Below, in pieces: positions 27,312 through 35,276 of a DNA stretch of 43,633 nt (positions within the stretch are counted from its first letter, which is position 1; every line of letters starts with the position of its first letter). The stretch is from Alistipes timonensis (lineage in GTDB: Bacteria > Bacteroidota > Bacteroidia > Bacteroidales > Muribaculaceae): NCBI GenBank assembly GCA_023663385.1, contig JAMPHO010000001.1, positions 765,420-809,052 of the forward strand, written 5' to 3'. A model generated the notes under the pieces. The model saw only the letters and a list, made by a program, of their open reading frames with translations. It was not told the DNA's origin and did not search any database. The position numbers and the translations under genes were made by a program.

Positions 27312-28529
27312 TTACTTGCCGGCCTGCTGCTGGTGCTGGGCGGCCATGGCTGCCTGCTTGGCGGCGAGCTCGGCGGCGTCGACGGGCTTGATCTGCATGT
27401 CGGGCTTAACCTTGTTGCCCACGCCTTCGACCACGATGCGCTGCCCGGGCTGGAGGCCGGAGGTAACGACGAAGTTCTTGCCGTCGTTGAGCTGGTCGAC
27501 GGTGATCGGGGTGCTGACGGTCTTGTTGGAGTCGTTAACGACGTAAACGAATCGGAGGTTCTGGATTTCGTAGGTAGCCTTCTGGGGAATCACGAGCACG
27601 TCGTGCTTCACCACGGGCACGCGGATCTGGCCGGTGGAGCCGCTGCGGAGCATGCCGTTGGTGTTCTTGAAGCGTGCGCGCACGTTGGCGGCGCCGGTGC
27701 TCTGGTCGATCACGCCGGAAACGGTGGCAACCTTACCCTCCTCGGGGTACATCGAGCCGTCGGAGAGCTGGAGCTGCACGGCGGGCATCTCGGCGATAGC
27801 CTGGGCGATGCTCTTGGTGCCGTTGTCGGTCATTTCGAGGAGGTCCTTCTCATTGATGGAGAAGTAGGCGTAGATGTCGGAGTTGTCGCTGACGGTGGTC
27901 AGGGGCTGAACCATCGAGGGGGAGGCCAGGGAGCCTTCGCGGTTGGGGATCACGCCTACGAAGCCGTCGGAGGGGGCGGTCACCACGGTGTAGCTGAGGT
28001 TCTTGCGGGCGTTGACCACGGCGGCCTCGGCTGTGCGGAGCTGTGCCTCGGCCTGTGCCAGGGAGTTCTTGGCGAGCTGGTTCTCGTATTCGCTTATGAT
28101 GTTCTTGTCGAAGAGGCGCTGCTTGTTGTCGGCGGTGAGGCGGGCGGTCTCGACGGCTGTTTTCGCGGAGGCGAGCTGTGCCACAGCCTGGTCGACGGCG
28201 GCCTGGTACTGCACCTGGTCGAGGGTGAAGAGGGGCTGGCCCTTGCGCACGGCCTGGCCCTCGTCGACGTGTACCTGGGTGATGAAACCCGACACGAGGG
28301 GGCGGACGTCGATGTCGGTGCGCCCCTTGATGGTGGCGGCGTATGAGTGCGAGAGGTCGGAGTTGCCGGGCTGCACGGTCATTACGGCGATTTCGGGGGT
28401 CTGCTGCATCATCATCGCCATTTGTGCGGCGGCGTCATCTTTCTTGCCGCACGAAGCCAATGTAACTACTGCGGCCGCTCCGACCAGTGTCAAACCGCGG
28501 AGGGCGAGTCGCTTCTTGTTGTCAATCAT
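27312..28529 (-). CDS. RND efflux periplasmic adaptor (membrane fusion protein), lipoprotein
   Basis: A 405-residue AcrA/MexA-type adaptor joining the pump to the outer-membrane channel. The signal sequence ends in a lipobox (VTLASCGKK; Cys27 lipidated). Then come a split lipoyl/barrel-sandwich domain (IDVRPLVSGFITQVHVDEGQ and its second half VVTAPSDGFVGVIPNREGS), an Ala/Gln-rich helical hairpin between them (AVDQAVAQLASAKTAVETAR), and the beta-barrel and membrane-proximal domains. It ends in an Ala/Gln-rich tail (AAELAAKQAAMAAQHQQQ). It is the first gene of the operon; a 152-bp gap to the pump gene shows no hairpin terminator. Confidence 0.95.
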   Translation of the reverse strand: MIDNKKRLALRGLTLVGAAAVVTLASCGKKDDAAAQMAMMMQQTPEIAVMTVQPGNSDLSHSYAATIKGRTDIDVRPLVSGFITQVHVDEGQAVRKGQPLFTLDQVQYQAAVDQAVAQLASAKTAVETARLTADNKQRLFDKNIISEYENQLAKNSLAQAEAQLRTAEAAVVNARKNLSYTVVTAPSDGFVGVIPNREGSLASPSMVQPLTTVSDNSDIYAYFSINEKDLLEMTDNGTKSIAQAIAEMPAVQLQLSDGSMYPEEGKVATVSGVIDQSTGAANVRARFKNTNGMLRSGSTGQIRVPVVKHDVLVIPQKATYEIQNLRFVYVVNDSNKTVSTPITVDQLNDGKNFVVTSGLQPGQRIVVEGVGNKVKPDMQIKPVDAAELAAKQAAMAAQHQQQAGK

Positions 28530-28605
28530 TGTTTTACGCTAATTTTTATGATGTATTTCTATTGTATTCGGTATAGCCGGATGAATGGTTTTTGGAAACC
28601 GAATG

Positions 28606-28613
28606 CAAAATTA
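28606..28613 (-). promoter_or_regulatory. Candidate -7 box (TAATTTTG) for the efflux-lpxA operon
   Basis: The minus strand reads TAATTTTG, a match to TANNTTTG, about 77 bp upstream of the adaptor start. The -33 region has only a weak TTTTCGG. It sits in the ~200-bp divergent gap with the GT4 gene. Confidence 0.5.
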
Positions 28614-28717
28614 GTCAATAATTTACACCGAAAATATGATATTTATCACACTTGTCGCCCCTTTAACACTATTTATATTATTGAGGCGCGCGTGTGCGGC
28701 GAATGAAAAAAAATGTT

Positions 28718-28725
28718 TATATTCG
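28718..28725 (+). promoter_or_regulatory. Candidate -7 box (TATATTCG) for the GT4 gene
   Basis: TATATTCG fits the local TANNTTYG form, with a weak TGTG (28693-28696) 21 bp upstream. If used, transcription would start within a few bases of the ATG at 28734, giving an almost leaderless mRNA. It also overlaps an alternative in-frame ATG at 28713. Confidence 0.35.
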
Positions 28726-28733
28726 CGAGCTAT

Positions 28734-29789
28734 ATGAGGATTCTCCACATAATATTCACTTTCCGCACCGGGGGCGCCGAGACTATGCTGGTCGACATTA
28801 TGAACCGGCAGGCCGCGCTCGGCCACACGGTAGGCCTGCTGATTATCAACGACGGGGTCGACCAGGGGCTCCTGTCGACCATCAACGACCGCGTGGAAGT
28901 GACCCACTGGCCCCGCCGACCGGGGTCGCGCAAGCTGTGGCTGGCCCTGAGGCTCAACGCGTGGGTGAGGCTGTGGAGGCCCGACGTGGCGCATCTCCAC
29001 GACCCCAAGCTCCCGGGGCTCCTCCGGGGCATGGACCATAAGCTGGTCTACACCATACACGCCCTGGGGCTCTCGCAGCAGTACCTCCGCCCGACGGTGA
29101 AGCAGGTGGCCATAACCGACGCGGTGCGCGACGATGTGCTGGCAATGCGCAGAATGGTCGATATAATGGTGATTCCCAACGGTATCGACATCGACGCCAT
29201 CCGGCGCCGCGACAGCGAGAGGCTCCCCGCCGAGGGTGAGTTCCGCATCGTGCAGGCCGGGAGGCTCGACACGGCCACCAAGGGTCAGGACATCCTCATC
29301 AAGGCCCTCGGCATCCTCAACCGCAAGGGGGTGGCCGGAGTCTATGTTGACTTCATCGGGGAGGGGGCCGACCGCCGGAAGCTCGAAGAGCTCGCCCGCT
29401 CCGAGGGGGTTGCCTCCAGGGTGACGTTCCGGGGCCTGATGACCCGCAAGGAGGTCTACAACGCGTATGCCGATTACGACCTGATGGTCCACCCGGCCCG
29501 CTATGAGGGGTTCGGGCTGATTGTTGCCGAGGCTATGGCCGCCGGACTCCCCGTGGCAGTCCCCGTCGACGGGGGGCCCTACGAGGTGATCGACCGGGGG
29601 CATCTGGGGGAGACCTTCGAACAGGAGGATCCCGAATCGTGCGCCGAGGCAATCGAACAGGTCAGGCGCTCCTATCAGTCGGCCCTGCTGAGGGCCGAGC
29701 TGGCGCGTTCGCGCGCCGCGTTAAGCTACTCGCTCAACGCGATGGTCGACGAATATATCGCCCTCTACCGCTCCCTTTCGCGAAAGTAA
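28734..29789 (+). CDS. Glycosyltransferase family 4 (GT-B)
   Basis: A 351-residue retaining GT4 enzyme, cytoplasmic, transferring a sugar from an NDP-sugar to an unknown acceptor. The N-terminal domain has the Gly-rich acceptor loop TFRTGGAETMLVDIMN. The C-terminal domain has the donor site, including VQAGRLDTATKGQDILIKAL and the E-x7-E motif (RYEGFGLIVAEAMAAGLPVAVP). The start is taken at MRILHII (28734), the usual GT4 opening; an in-frame ATG at 28713 would add seven residues. It is transcribed away from the efflux operon. A hairpin with seven Ts follows at 29892, so it is probably monocistronic. Confidence 0.9.
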   Translation: MRILHIIFTFRTGGAETMLVDIMNRQAALGHTVGLLIINDGVDQGLLSTINDRVEVTHWPRRPGSRKLWLALRLNAWVRLWRPDVAHLHDPKLPGLLRGMDHKLVYTIHALGLSQQYLRPTVKQVAITDAVRDDVLAMRRMVDIMVIPNGIDIDAIRRRDSERLPAEGEFRIVQAGRLDTATKGQDILIKALGILNRKGVAGVYVDFIGEGADRRKLEELARSEGVASRVTFRGLMTRKEVYNAYADYDLMVHPARYEGFGLIVAEAMAAGLPVAVPVDGGPYEVIDRGHLGETFEQEDPESCAEAIEQVRRSYQSALLRAELARSRAALSYSLNAMVDEYIALYRSLSRK

Positions 29790-29891
29790 TCCCGCCGCTT
29801 GCGACGGTTGTCGAGCGAGGTTCCCGGCCTCGGGGTTCCGCGCGTGTTTTTCGCGATTTTCGGGTGTAAATATGCTGTAAAACATAGTTGT

Positions 29892-29920
29892 TAAGCCGCT
29901 TTGTCGCGGCTTATTTTTTT
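29892..29920 (+). terminator. Terminator of the GT4 gene
   Basis: An 8-bp stem (TAAGCCGC/GCGGCTTA) with a 6-base loop, followed by TTTTTTT (29914-29920). Confidence 0.9.
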
Positions 29921-29954
29921 ATCTGCGATTTTTTGGCAAGTTTTGCCCGAAAAA

Positions 29955-29986
29955 TTTGTAACTCTATGAAAAACGCGGTACTTTCG
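29955..29986 (+). promoter_or_regulatory. Bacteroidetes promoter of the glycogen operon
   Basis: TTTG at 29955-29958, a 20-bp spacer and TACTTTCG at 29979-29986. Spacing matches the sigma-ABfr consensus, with the -7 box in the TANNTTYG form. The expected start near 29991 gives a leader of about 48 nt before the debranching enzyme. Confidence 0.7.
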
Positions 29987-30038
29987 TTGAATATTTTACC
30001 CTACTGAAACAAACATCTAACATAATACACACCACATC

Positions 30039-31982
30039 ATGAGTTATCTGAAGTTTGATAAAAACCTGATGATTAATCTCGAACAATCCCTCCCGAAGGA
30101 GATGCTCAGGACTAATCAGGCGGGCGCTTATCACTGCACCTCGATCGTCGACTGCAACACCCGCAAGCAGCACGGCCTGCTGGTGGTGCCTATCGGCGAG
30201 GAGGAGTATGACCCTCACGTGCTGCTGTCATCGCTCGACGAGACCGTAATCCAGCACGGCGCCCCGTTCAACCTGGGTCTGCACCGCTACCAGGGTGGGG
30301 TATACAGCCCCAACGGCCACAAATATATCCGCGAATTCGACTGCGAGGGTGTGCCCCGCACCACCTACCGCGTGGGTGGCGTAGTGCTCACCAAGGAAAA
30401 AATCTTCATCCAGAACGAAAACCGCATCCTCATCCGATACACCCTGCTGGAAGCCCACTCCCCCACGACCCTCCAGCTCCGCCCCTTCCTCGCGTTCCGC
30501 TCAAGCAACGCCCTCTGCATGGCTAACGACCGCGCCAACACCGACTGCCTGCCGGTGCAGAACGGCGTAGCGTGCTGCCTCTACGAGGGGTACCCAACCC
30601 TCTACATGCAGCTCTCGCGCAAGCCTGAGTTCGTGCATGACCCCCACTGGTACAACAATATCGAGTACGTCAAGGATATGGACCGCGGCGTGCCCTACGT
30701 CGAGGACCTCATGGTGCCGGGCTACTTCCAGGTGAGCATCAAGAAGGGTGAGTCGATTATCTTCTCGGCCGGACTCTCCGAGGTGTCGACCCGCTCGCTC
30801 GGCAAGATGTACGAGGGTGAGATCGCGTCGCGCACCCGCCGCACCTCCTTCTTCAACTGCCTCAAGAACGCCGCCAAGCAGCTCTACCTCAAGAAGGACG
30901 GCGCCGAATACATGCTCTCGGGCTACCCCTGGGGCAAAATCCTGGCCCGCAACACGTTTATGTCGCTCCCCGGCAACACCATAGCCATCGGTCACCGCGA
31001 GGACTTCGAGCGCATTATGGACACGGCCACCGTGGCCCTCGAAAACTTCATGGCCACCCTCGCCCACTCCAAGATGATCCACGGCATCGCCGAGCCCGAC
31101 ATTCCCGTGTGGGCTATCTGGGCCATCCAGCAGTACGCCAAGAGCTACGGCATGGAGGCCGCCCGCGAGCGCTACCTCGGCCTTACCGCCTCGCTGCTCG
31201 ACTTCGTGATCGCCGGCGGCAACCCCCGCCTGACCCTCGAAAGCGACGGCCTCCTCTCGACCGACGGCACTATGACCCCCGCCTCGTGGATGAATTCCGT
31301 GTGGGACGGCCGACCCGTGGTACCCCGCACCGGCAAGCTGGTCGAAATCAACGCCCTTTGGTACAACGCGCTGCGCTTCGCCGCCGAACTCGCCCAGGGC
31401 GAGGAGAAGTACGAGGAGCGCGCCACCGCCTGGGCCGACATCGCCGACAAGGCCCGCGAGGCTTTCGCCCCGACGTTCCTCAACGACTACGGCTACCTCT
31501 ATGATTATGTTACCGGCCAGTACTCCGACCCCTCGGTGCGCCCCAACATGGTGATCGCCGTCGGGCTCGACCACTCCCCCCTTGACCGCCGCCAGCGCAA
31601 GGGTGTGCTCGACGTGGTAACCCGCGAGCTCCTCACCCCCAAGGGTCTCCGCACCCTCTCGCCCAAGAGCTACGGCTACCGCCCCTTCTACCTCGGCTCC
31701 CCCCAGGAACGCGAGATCGCGCTCCACAACGGCCCGGCGCGCCCCTGGCTCATAGGGTTCTACGCCGACGCTTACCTGAAGGTGTTCGGCCTGAGCGGGC
31801 GCAGCTACGTCGACCGCATGCTCATCGGCTTCGAGGAGGAGATGAGCCAGGGTTGCATCGGCTCGCTAAGCCAGCTCTACGACGGCAACCCGCCGTTCGC
31901 CGGCCGCGGCGCCATCTCCCACGCGACCAACATCGCCGAAGTGCTCCGCACCCTGCGCACCCTTAAGAAACTCGACTCCTGA
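30039..31982 (+). CDS. Glycogen debranching enzyme (amylo-alpha-1,6-glucosidase family)
   Basis: A 647-residue protein with the bacterial GDE_N domain (SYLKFDKNLM ... NTRKQHGLLV, the first ~240 residues) and the (alpha/alpha)6-barrel GDE_C domain (about 270-640). The family cleaves alpha-1,6 branch points of glycogen. GDE_C hallmarks are visible: NPRLTLESDGLLSTDGT, GRPVVPRTGKLVEINALWYN and HNGPARPWLIGFYADAYLK. Where I expect TWMD, the sequence reads SWMN (Asn419); whether this is normal for the lineage needs an alignment. There is no signal peptide, so action on cytoplasmic glycogen is inferred. It is the first gene of an operon with the GT4 (26-bp gap) and GH57 genes. Confidence 0.9.
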   Translation: MSYLKFDKNLMINLEQSLPKEMLRTNQAGAYHCTSIVDCNTRKQHGLLVVPIGEEEYDPHVLLSSLDETVIQHGAPFNLGLHRYQGGVYSPNGHKYIREFDCEGVPRTTYRVGGVVLTKEKIFIQNENRILIRYTLLEAHSPTTLQLRPFLAFRSSNALCMANDRANTDCLPVQNGVACCLYEGYPTLYMQLSRKPEFVHDPHWYNNIEYVKDMDRGVPYVEDLMVPGYFQVSIKKGESIIFSAGLSEVSTRSLGKMYEGEIASRTRRTSFFNCLKNAAKQLYLKKDGAEYMLSGYPWGKILARNTFMSLPGNTIAIGHREDFERIMDTATVALENFMATLAHSKMIHGIAEPDIPVWAIWAIQQYAKSYGMEAARERYLGLTASLLDFVIAGGNPRLTLESDGLLSTDGTMTPASWMNSVWDGRPVVPRTGKLVEINALWYNALRFAAELAQGEEKYEERATAWADIADKAREAFAPTFLNDYGYLYDYVTGQYSDPSVRPNMVIAVGLDHSPLDRRQRKGVLDVVTRELLTPKGLRTLSPKSYGYRPFYLGSPQEREIALHNGPARPWLIGFYADAYLKVFGLSGRSYVDRMLIGFEEEMSQGCIGSLSQLYDGNPPFAGRGAISHATNIAEVLRTLRTLKKLDS

Positions 31983-32008
31983 ACCACCCTGAAATCAATC
32001 ACCACAGA

Positions 32009-33271
32009 ATGAAAGCATTAATGTTCGGGTGGGAATTTCCACCCCACATCCTCGGCGGACTCGGTACCGCCAGCTACGGTCTGACGCGCGGTATGTGGCA
32101 GTGCGGCGATATGGACATCACCTTCGTGATTCCGAAACCCTTCGGCGACGAGGATAAGGAATTCGCCCACATAATAGGAGCGTCGCAGACCCCCGTAGGC
32201 TGGAGAGACGTTTCCCGCGAGTACGTCGAGCAGCGCATCGGCAAGGTCATGGACCCCGAACTCTACTTCCGCCTCCGCGACCACATCTACGCCGACTTCA
32301 ACTATATGCGCCTCAACGACCTGGGCTGCATAGAATTTTCGGGCCGGTACCCCGACAACCTCCTGGAGGAAATCAACAACTACTCGATCGTGGCCGGCGT
32401 GATTGCCCGCACCGTCGAGTGCGACGTGATACACTCCCACGACTGGCTCACCTACCCCGCCGGCATCCACGCCAAGCAGGTAACCGGCAAGCCCCTGGTG
32501 ATCCATGTGCACGCGACCGACTACGACCGCTCCCGCGGCAACGTGAACCCCACCGTGTTCGGCATCGAACGCGACGGCATGCTCCACGCCGACCATATCA
32601 TCACCGTGTCGAACCTCACCCGCCAGACCGTCATTGACAAGTACGGCATCGACCCCGCGAAGGTCACCACCGTGCACAACGCCGTTACCCCCCTCAGCCA
32701 GGAGTACCTCGACGTGACCGTCACCAAGCCCAAGGACAAAATCGTAACCTTCCTGGGCCGAATCACCATGCAGAAGGGCCCCGAGTACTTCGTCGAAGTG
32801 GCCGCCAAGGTGCTCAAACTCGACCACAACGTGCGCTTCGTCATGGCCGGCTCCGGCGATATGATGGACAAGATGATCAACCTCGCCGCCGAGCGCGGCA
32901 TCGCCGACCGCTTCCACTTCCCCGGATTCCAGAAAGGTAAGCAGGTCTACGAGATGCTCAAGGCGTCGGACGTGTATATGATGCCCTCCGTCTCCGAGCC
33001 CTTCGGCATCTCCCCCCTGGAAGCCATGCAGATGGGGGTACCCTCGATTATCTCCAAGCAGAGCGGTTGCGCCGAAATCCTCGACAACGTGATCAAGACC
33101 GACTACTGGGACATCGACGCCATGGCCGACGCCGTGTACTCCATCATCACCTACCCGGCTATGTACCAGCAGCTCCGCGAGGAGGGTCTCCGCGAAGTCA
33201 ACCAGATTACCTGGGACAAGGCCGGCCAGAAGGTGATCGACATCTACAACAAGGTCCTCGGCCGCTCCTGA
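32009..33271 (+). CDS. Glycogen synthase-like glycosyltransferase (GT4)
   Basis: A 420-residue GT-B enzyme. The N-terminus (MKALMFGWEFPPHILGGLG) carries the Gly-rich loop seen in starch/glycogen synthases and their GT4 relatives. HSHDWLTYPAG and VHATDYDRSRG are conserved acceptor-domain motifs. The C-terminal domain shows FLGRITMQKGPEYFVEVA and the E-x7-E site SEPFGISPLEAMQMGVPS. In Bacteroidetes this type sits between a debranching enzyme and a GH57 protein, as here, so a role in making or remodelling alpha-1,4-glucan is inferred; the donor (ADP- or UDP-glucose) cannot be told. The start ATG follows the debranching gene by 26 bp. Confidence 0.88.
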   Translation: MKALMFGWEFPPHILGGLGTASYGLTRGMWQCGDMDITFVIPKPFGDEDKEFAHIIGASQTPVGWRDVSREYVEQRIGKVMDPELYFRLRDHIYADFNYMRLNDLGCIEFSGRYPDNLLEEINNYSIVAGVIARTVECDVIHSHDWLTYPAGIHAKQVTGKPLVIHVHATDYDRSRGNVNPTVFGIERDGMLHADHIITVSNLTRQTVIDKYGIDPAKVTTVHNAVTPLSQEYLDVTVTKPKDKIVTFLGRITMQKGPEYFVEVAAKVLKLDHNVRFVMAGSGDMMDKMINLAAERGIADRFHFPGFQKGKQVYEMLKASDVYMMPSVSEPFGISPLEAMQMGVPSIISKQSGCAEILDNVIKTDYWDIDAMADAVYSIITYPAMYQQLREEGLREVNQITWDKAGQKVIDIYNKVLGRS

Positions 33272-33313
33272 GAAAACACAACCTAACAAATACACCATAA
33301 AGACATCCCCACA

Positions 33314-34798
33314 ATGAAAGCGATTTGCTTCTATTTCCAGATCCACCAGCCGTTCCGCCTCAAACGCTATCGCTTCTTCGACATAGGCAACGACCACTAT
33401 TATTATGACGACTTCGCCAACGACGACATAATAACCCGCATAGCCCACCGCTCCTACATCCCCGCCGCTGAGTCGCTCCTGAAAATGATCCAGGAGACCG
33501 ACGGCGCCTTCCGCTGCGCCCTCTCCGTGTCGGGCGTCGCCCTGGAGCAGCTCGAAGTGTATGTGCCCGAGTTCATCGACATCCTCCGCAAGCTGGCCGA
33601 CACCGGCAAGTGCGAGTTCCTGGCCGAAACCTACGACCACTCCCTCGCCTCCCTGGCCGACCCCGAGGAGTTCCGCATACAGGTTAAGCTCCACGCCGAC
33701 AAGATCCACGACCTCTTCGGCGTGACCCCCAAAGTGTTCCGCAACTCCGAGCTCATCTACTCCGACGAGCTCGCCCCGCAGATCTACGATATGGGCTACA
33801 AGGGGTGCATCACCGAGGGCGCCAAGCACATCCTCGGCTGGAAGTCGCCCGACTACGTCTACTCAGCCGCCTCATGCCCCAAGCTCAAGCTCCTGCTGAA
33901 GAACGACAAGCTCTCCGACGACATCTCGCTCCGCTTCTCCGACACCTCCTGGAACGAGTACCCCCTCACCGCCGACAAATACATCAACTGGATTGCCGAC
34001 ACCCCTGCCGACGAGCAGATCATCAACCTCTTCATGAACCTGGAGACCTTCGGTGAGTTCCAGACCCGCGAGACCGGCATCTTCCAGTTCCTCGAAGCCC
34101 TTCCCCGCTTCGCCAAGGAGCGCGGCGTTGAGTTCGTCACCCCCTCCGAGGCCGTCAAGCTCTTCAAGCCCGTGGCCGAGCTCTCCGTGGTCCACAACAT
34201 CTCCTGGGCCGACGAAGCCCGCGACACCTCCGCCTGGCTCGGCAACCGCCTCCAGAACGAAGCCTTCAACAAGCTCTACTCCGTGGCCGAGCGCGTGCGC
34301 CTCTGCGACAACCGCCAGCTCAAACAGGACTGGGGCCGACTCCAGGCTTCCGACCACCTCTTCTATATGTCGACCAAGCACCTGGCCGACGGCTCCAGCC
34401 ACGCCTCCTTCTCACCCTACGAGACCCCCTTCCAGGCGTTCACCAACTATATGAACGTGCTGTCGGACTTCATCGTGCGCGTCGAGGAGCAGTACCCCAT
34501 GAATATCGACAACGAGGAGCTCAACTCCCTGCTGACTACCATCCGCAACCAGGCCCGCGAGATCGAGACCCTCAACAAGGAGGTAGCCTCCTACCGCACC
34601 GACCTTGAGCACCTCAACGAGGAGCACCTCCTCCGCGCCCCCAAGGCCGACGCCCCCGCCAAGGAGGAAGCCCCCAAGGCCGACACCCCCAAGGAGCCCA
34701 AACCCCGCAAAGCCTGCAAGCCCAAGGCCGAGAAAGCCCCCAAGGCTGAAAAGGCCCCCAAGGCACCCGCCAAGTCCAAGAAAGCCAAAGCCGAATAA
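33314..34798 (+). CDS. GH57 alpha-amylase-like protein with basic C-terminal tail
   Basis: A 494-residue GH57 family member. Conserved regions are YFQIHQPFRL near the start, the nucleophile region FRNSELIYSDELA (Glu146), and the region usually read as MDYETFGE. Here the latter is MNLETFGE: the Asp expected to be the acid/base is Asn242. GH57 alpha-amylase-like homologues lacking a catalytic residue are a recognised group, so loss or change of activity is plausible but unproven. After a short predicted coiled coil (~395-435, IETLNKEVASYRTDLEHLNEEH) the last ~55 residues are Lys/Ala/Pro repeats (such as EKAPKAEKAPKAPAKSKK), an extension likely to bind polyanions or partners. It is the third gene of the glycogen operon and is followed by a strong terminator. 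Confidence 0.85.
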   Translation: MKAICFYFQIHQPFRLKRYRFFDIGNDHYYYDDFANDDIITRIAHRSYIPAAESLLKMIQETDGAFRCALSVSGVALEQLEVYVPEFIDILRKLADTGKCEFLAETYDHSLASLADPEEFRIQVKLHADKIHDLFGVTPKVFRNSELIYSDELAPQIYDMGYKGCITEGAKHILGWKSPDYVYSAASCPKLKLLLKNDKLSDDISLRFSDTSWNEYPLTADKYINWIADTPADEQIINLFMNLETFGEFQTRETGIFQFLEALPRFAKERGVEFVTPSEAVKLFKPVAELSVVHNISWADEARDTSAWLGNRLQNEAFNKLYSVAERVRLCDNRQLKQDWGRLQASDHLFYMSTKHLADGSSHASFSPYETPFQAFTNYMNVLSDFIVRVEEQYPMNIDNEELNSLLTTIRNQAREIETLNKEVASYRTDLEHLNEEHLLRAPKADAPAKEEAPKADTPKEPKPRKACKPKAEKAPKAEKAPKAPAKSKKAKAE

Positions 34799-34850
34799 CC
34801 CCCGGCACCGCGGCTCTGCAGCCCCGCTGCCCCCACGGCACCAACCTACC

Positions 34851-34892
34851 AAGGCCGGAGACCCCTCACGGGGCCTCCGGCCTTGCTTTTTT
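34851..34892 (+). terminator. Terminator of the glycogen operon
   Basis: The outer stem AAGGCCGGAG/CTCCGGCCTT and inner stem CCCC/GGGG are separated by one A-C mismatch, followed by GCTTTTTT (T run 34887-34892). It lies 52 bp after the GH57 stop; repeat element B begins shortly afterwards. Confidence 0.93.
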
Positions 34893-34916
34893 CCAGCTCG
34901 GACCTTTCGGGCCGGA

Positions 34917-35105
34917 ATTGGCTCCGTCGGACGGGTCGGACAAGTCGGACGGGTCGGACGTTGATGGAAACCAAGGATGACGCCCTCGCCGGCAAAGTGC
35001 GCCCTCGCCGGCAAAGTGCGCCATCGCCGGCAAAGCGCGCTCTCGCCAGCAAAGTCGCCCTCGTCCGAAAAGTCCGACCTGTCCGACCTGTCCGACGGAG
35101 CAAAT
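34917..35105. repeat. GTCGGAC inverted-repeat element B
   Basis: The left arm TTGGCTCC plus four GTCGGACNN units (34926-34960) faces a right arm of four GTCCGANNN units (about 35062-35097) ending GGAGCAAA. The centre holds a separate 19-bp tandem repeat (34981-35055). A further imperfect hairpin, CCCCCTATT...AATAGGGGG (35108-35154), lies beyond the right arm. Confidence 0.9.
34981..35055. repeat. 19-bp tandem repeat, four copies, in the centre of element B
   Basis: The unit CGCCCTCGCCGGCAAAGTG occurs twice perfectly (34981-34999, 35000-35018), then with two changes (35019-35037) and once more degenerate and one base short (35038-35055). No coding role is supported. Confidence 0.9.
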
Positions 35106-35179
35106 TGCCCCCTATTCCCCCCTTTTTTCGCGGTTTTTCAAAAAAAATAGGGGGTCGGCGTGAAAAAGTGGCTGTGAAA

Positions 35180-35211
35180 GTTGGAGTTACGGCGGTTTAT
35201 CGGTATTTTTG
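35180..35211 (+). promoter_or_regulatory. Promoter of the subtilase operon
   Basis: GTTG (35180-35183), 20 bp, TATTTTTG (35204-35211). The -7 box matches TANNTTTG exactly and the spacing is the Bacteroidetes optimum. The predicted start near 35216 gives a leader of about 60 nt. Confidence 0.65.
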
Positions 35212-35276
35212 CCGCTGATACCTGAAAAACCGTATTATTGCGAAAATCAATCATTAACACAATATTTATCTGATCC

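Noticed and set aside
34412..35218. Several open frames on both strands rich in Gly, Leu or Arg-Thr-Gly over the GH57 3' end and element B
   Set aside because: They arise from the low-complexity GH57 tail and from GTCGGAC repeats; frames do not continue as recognisable proteins.
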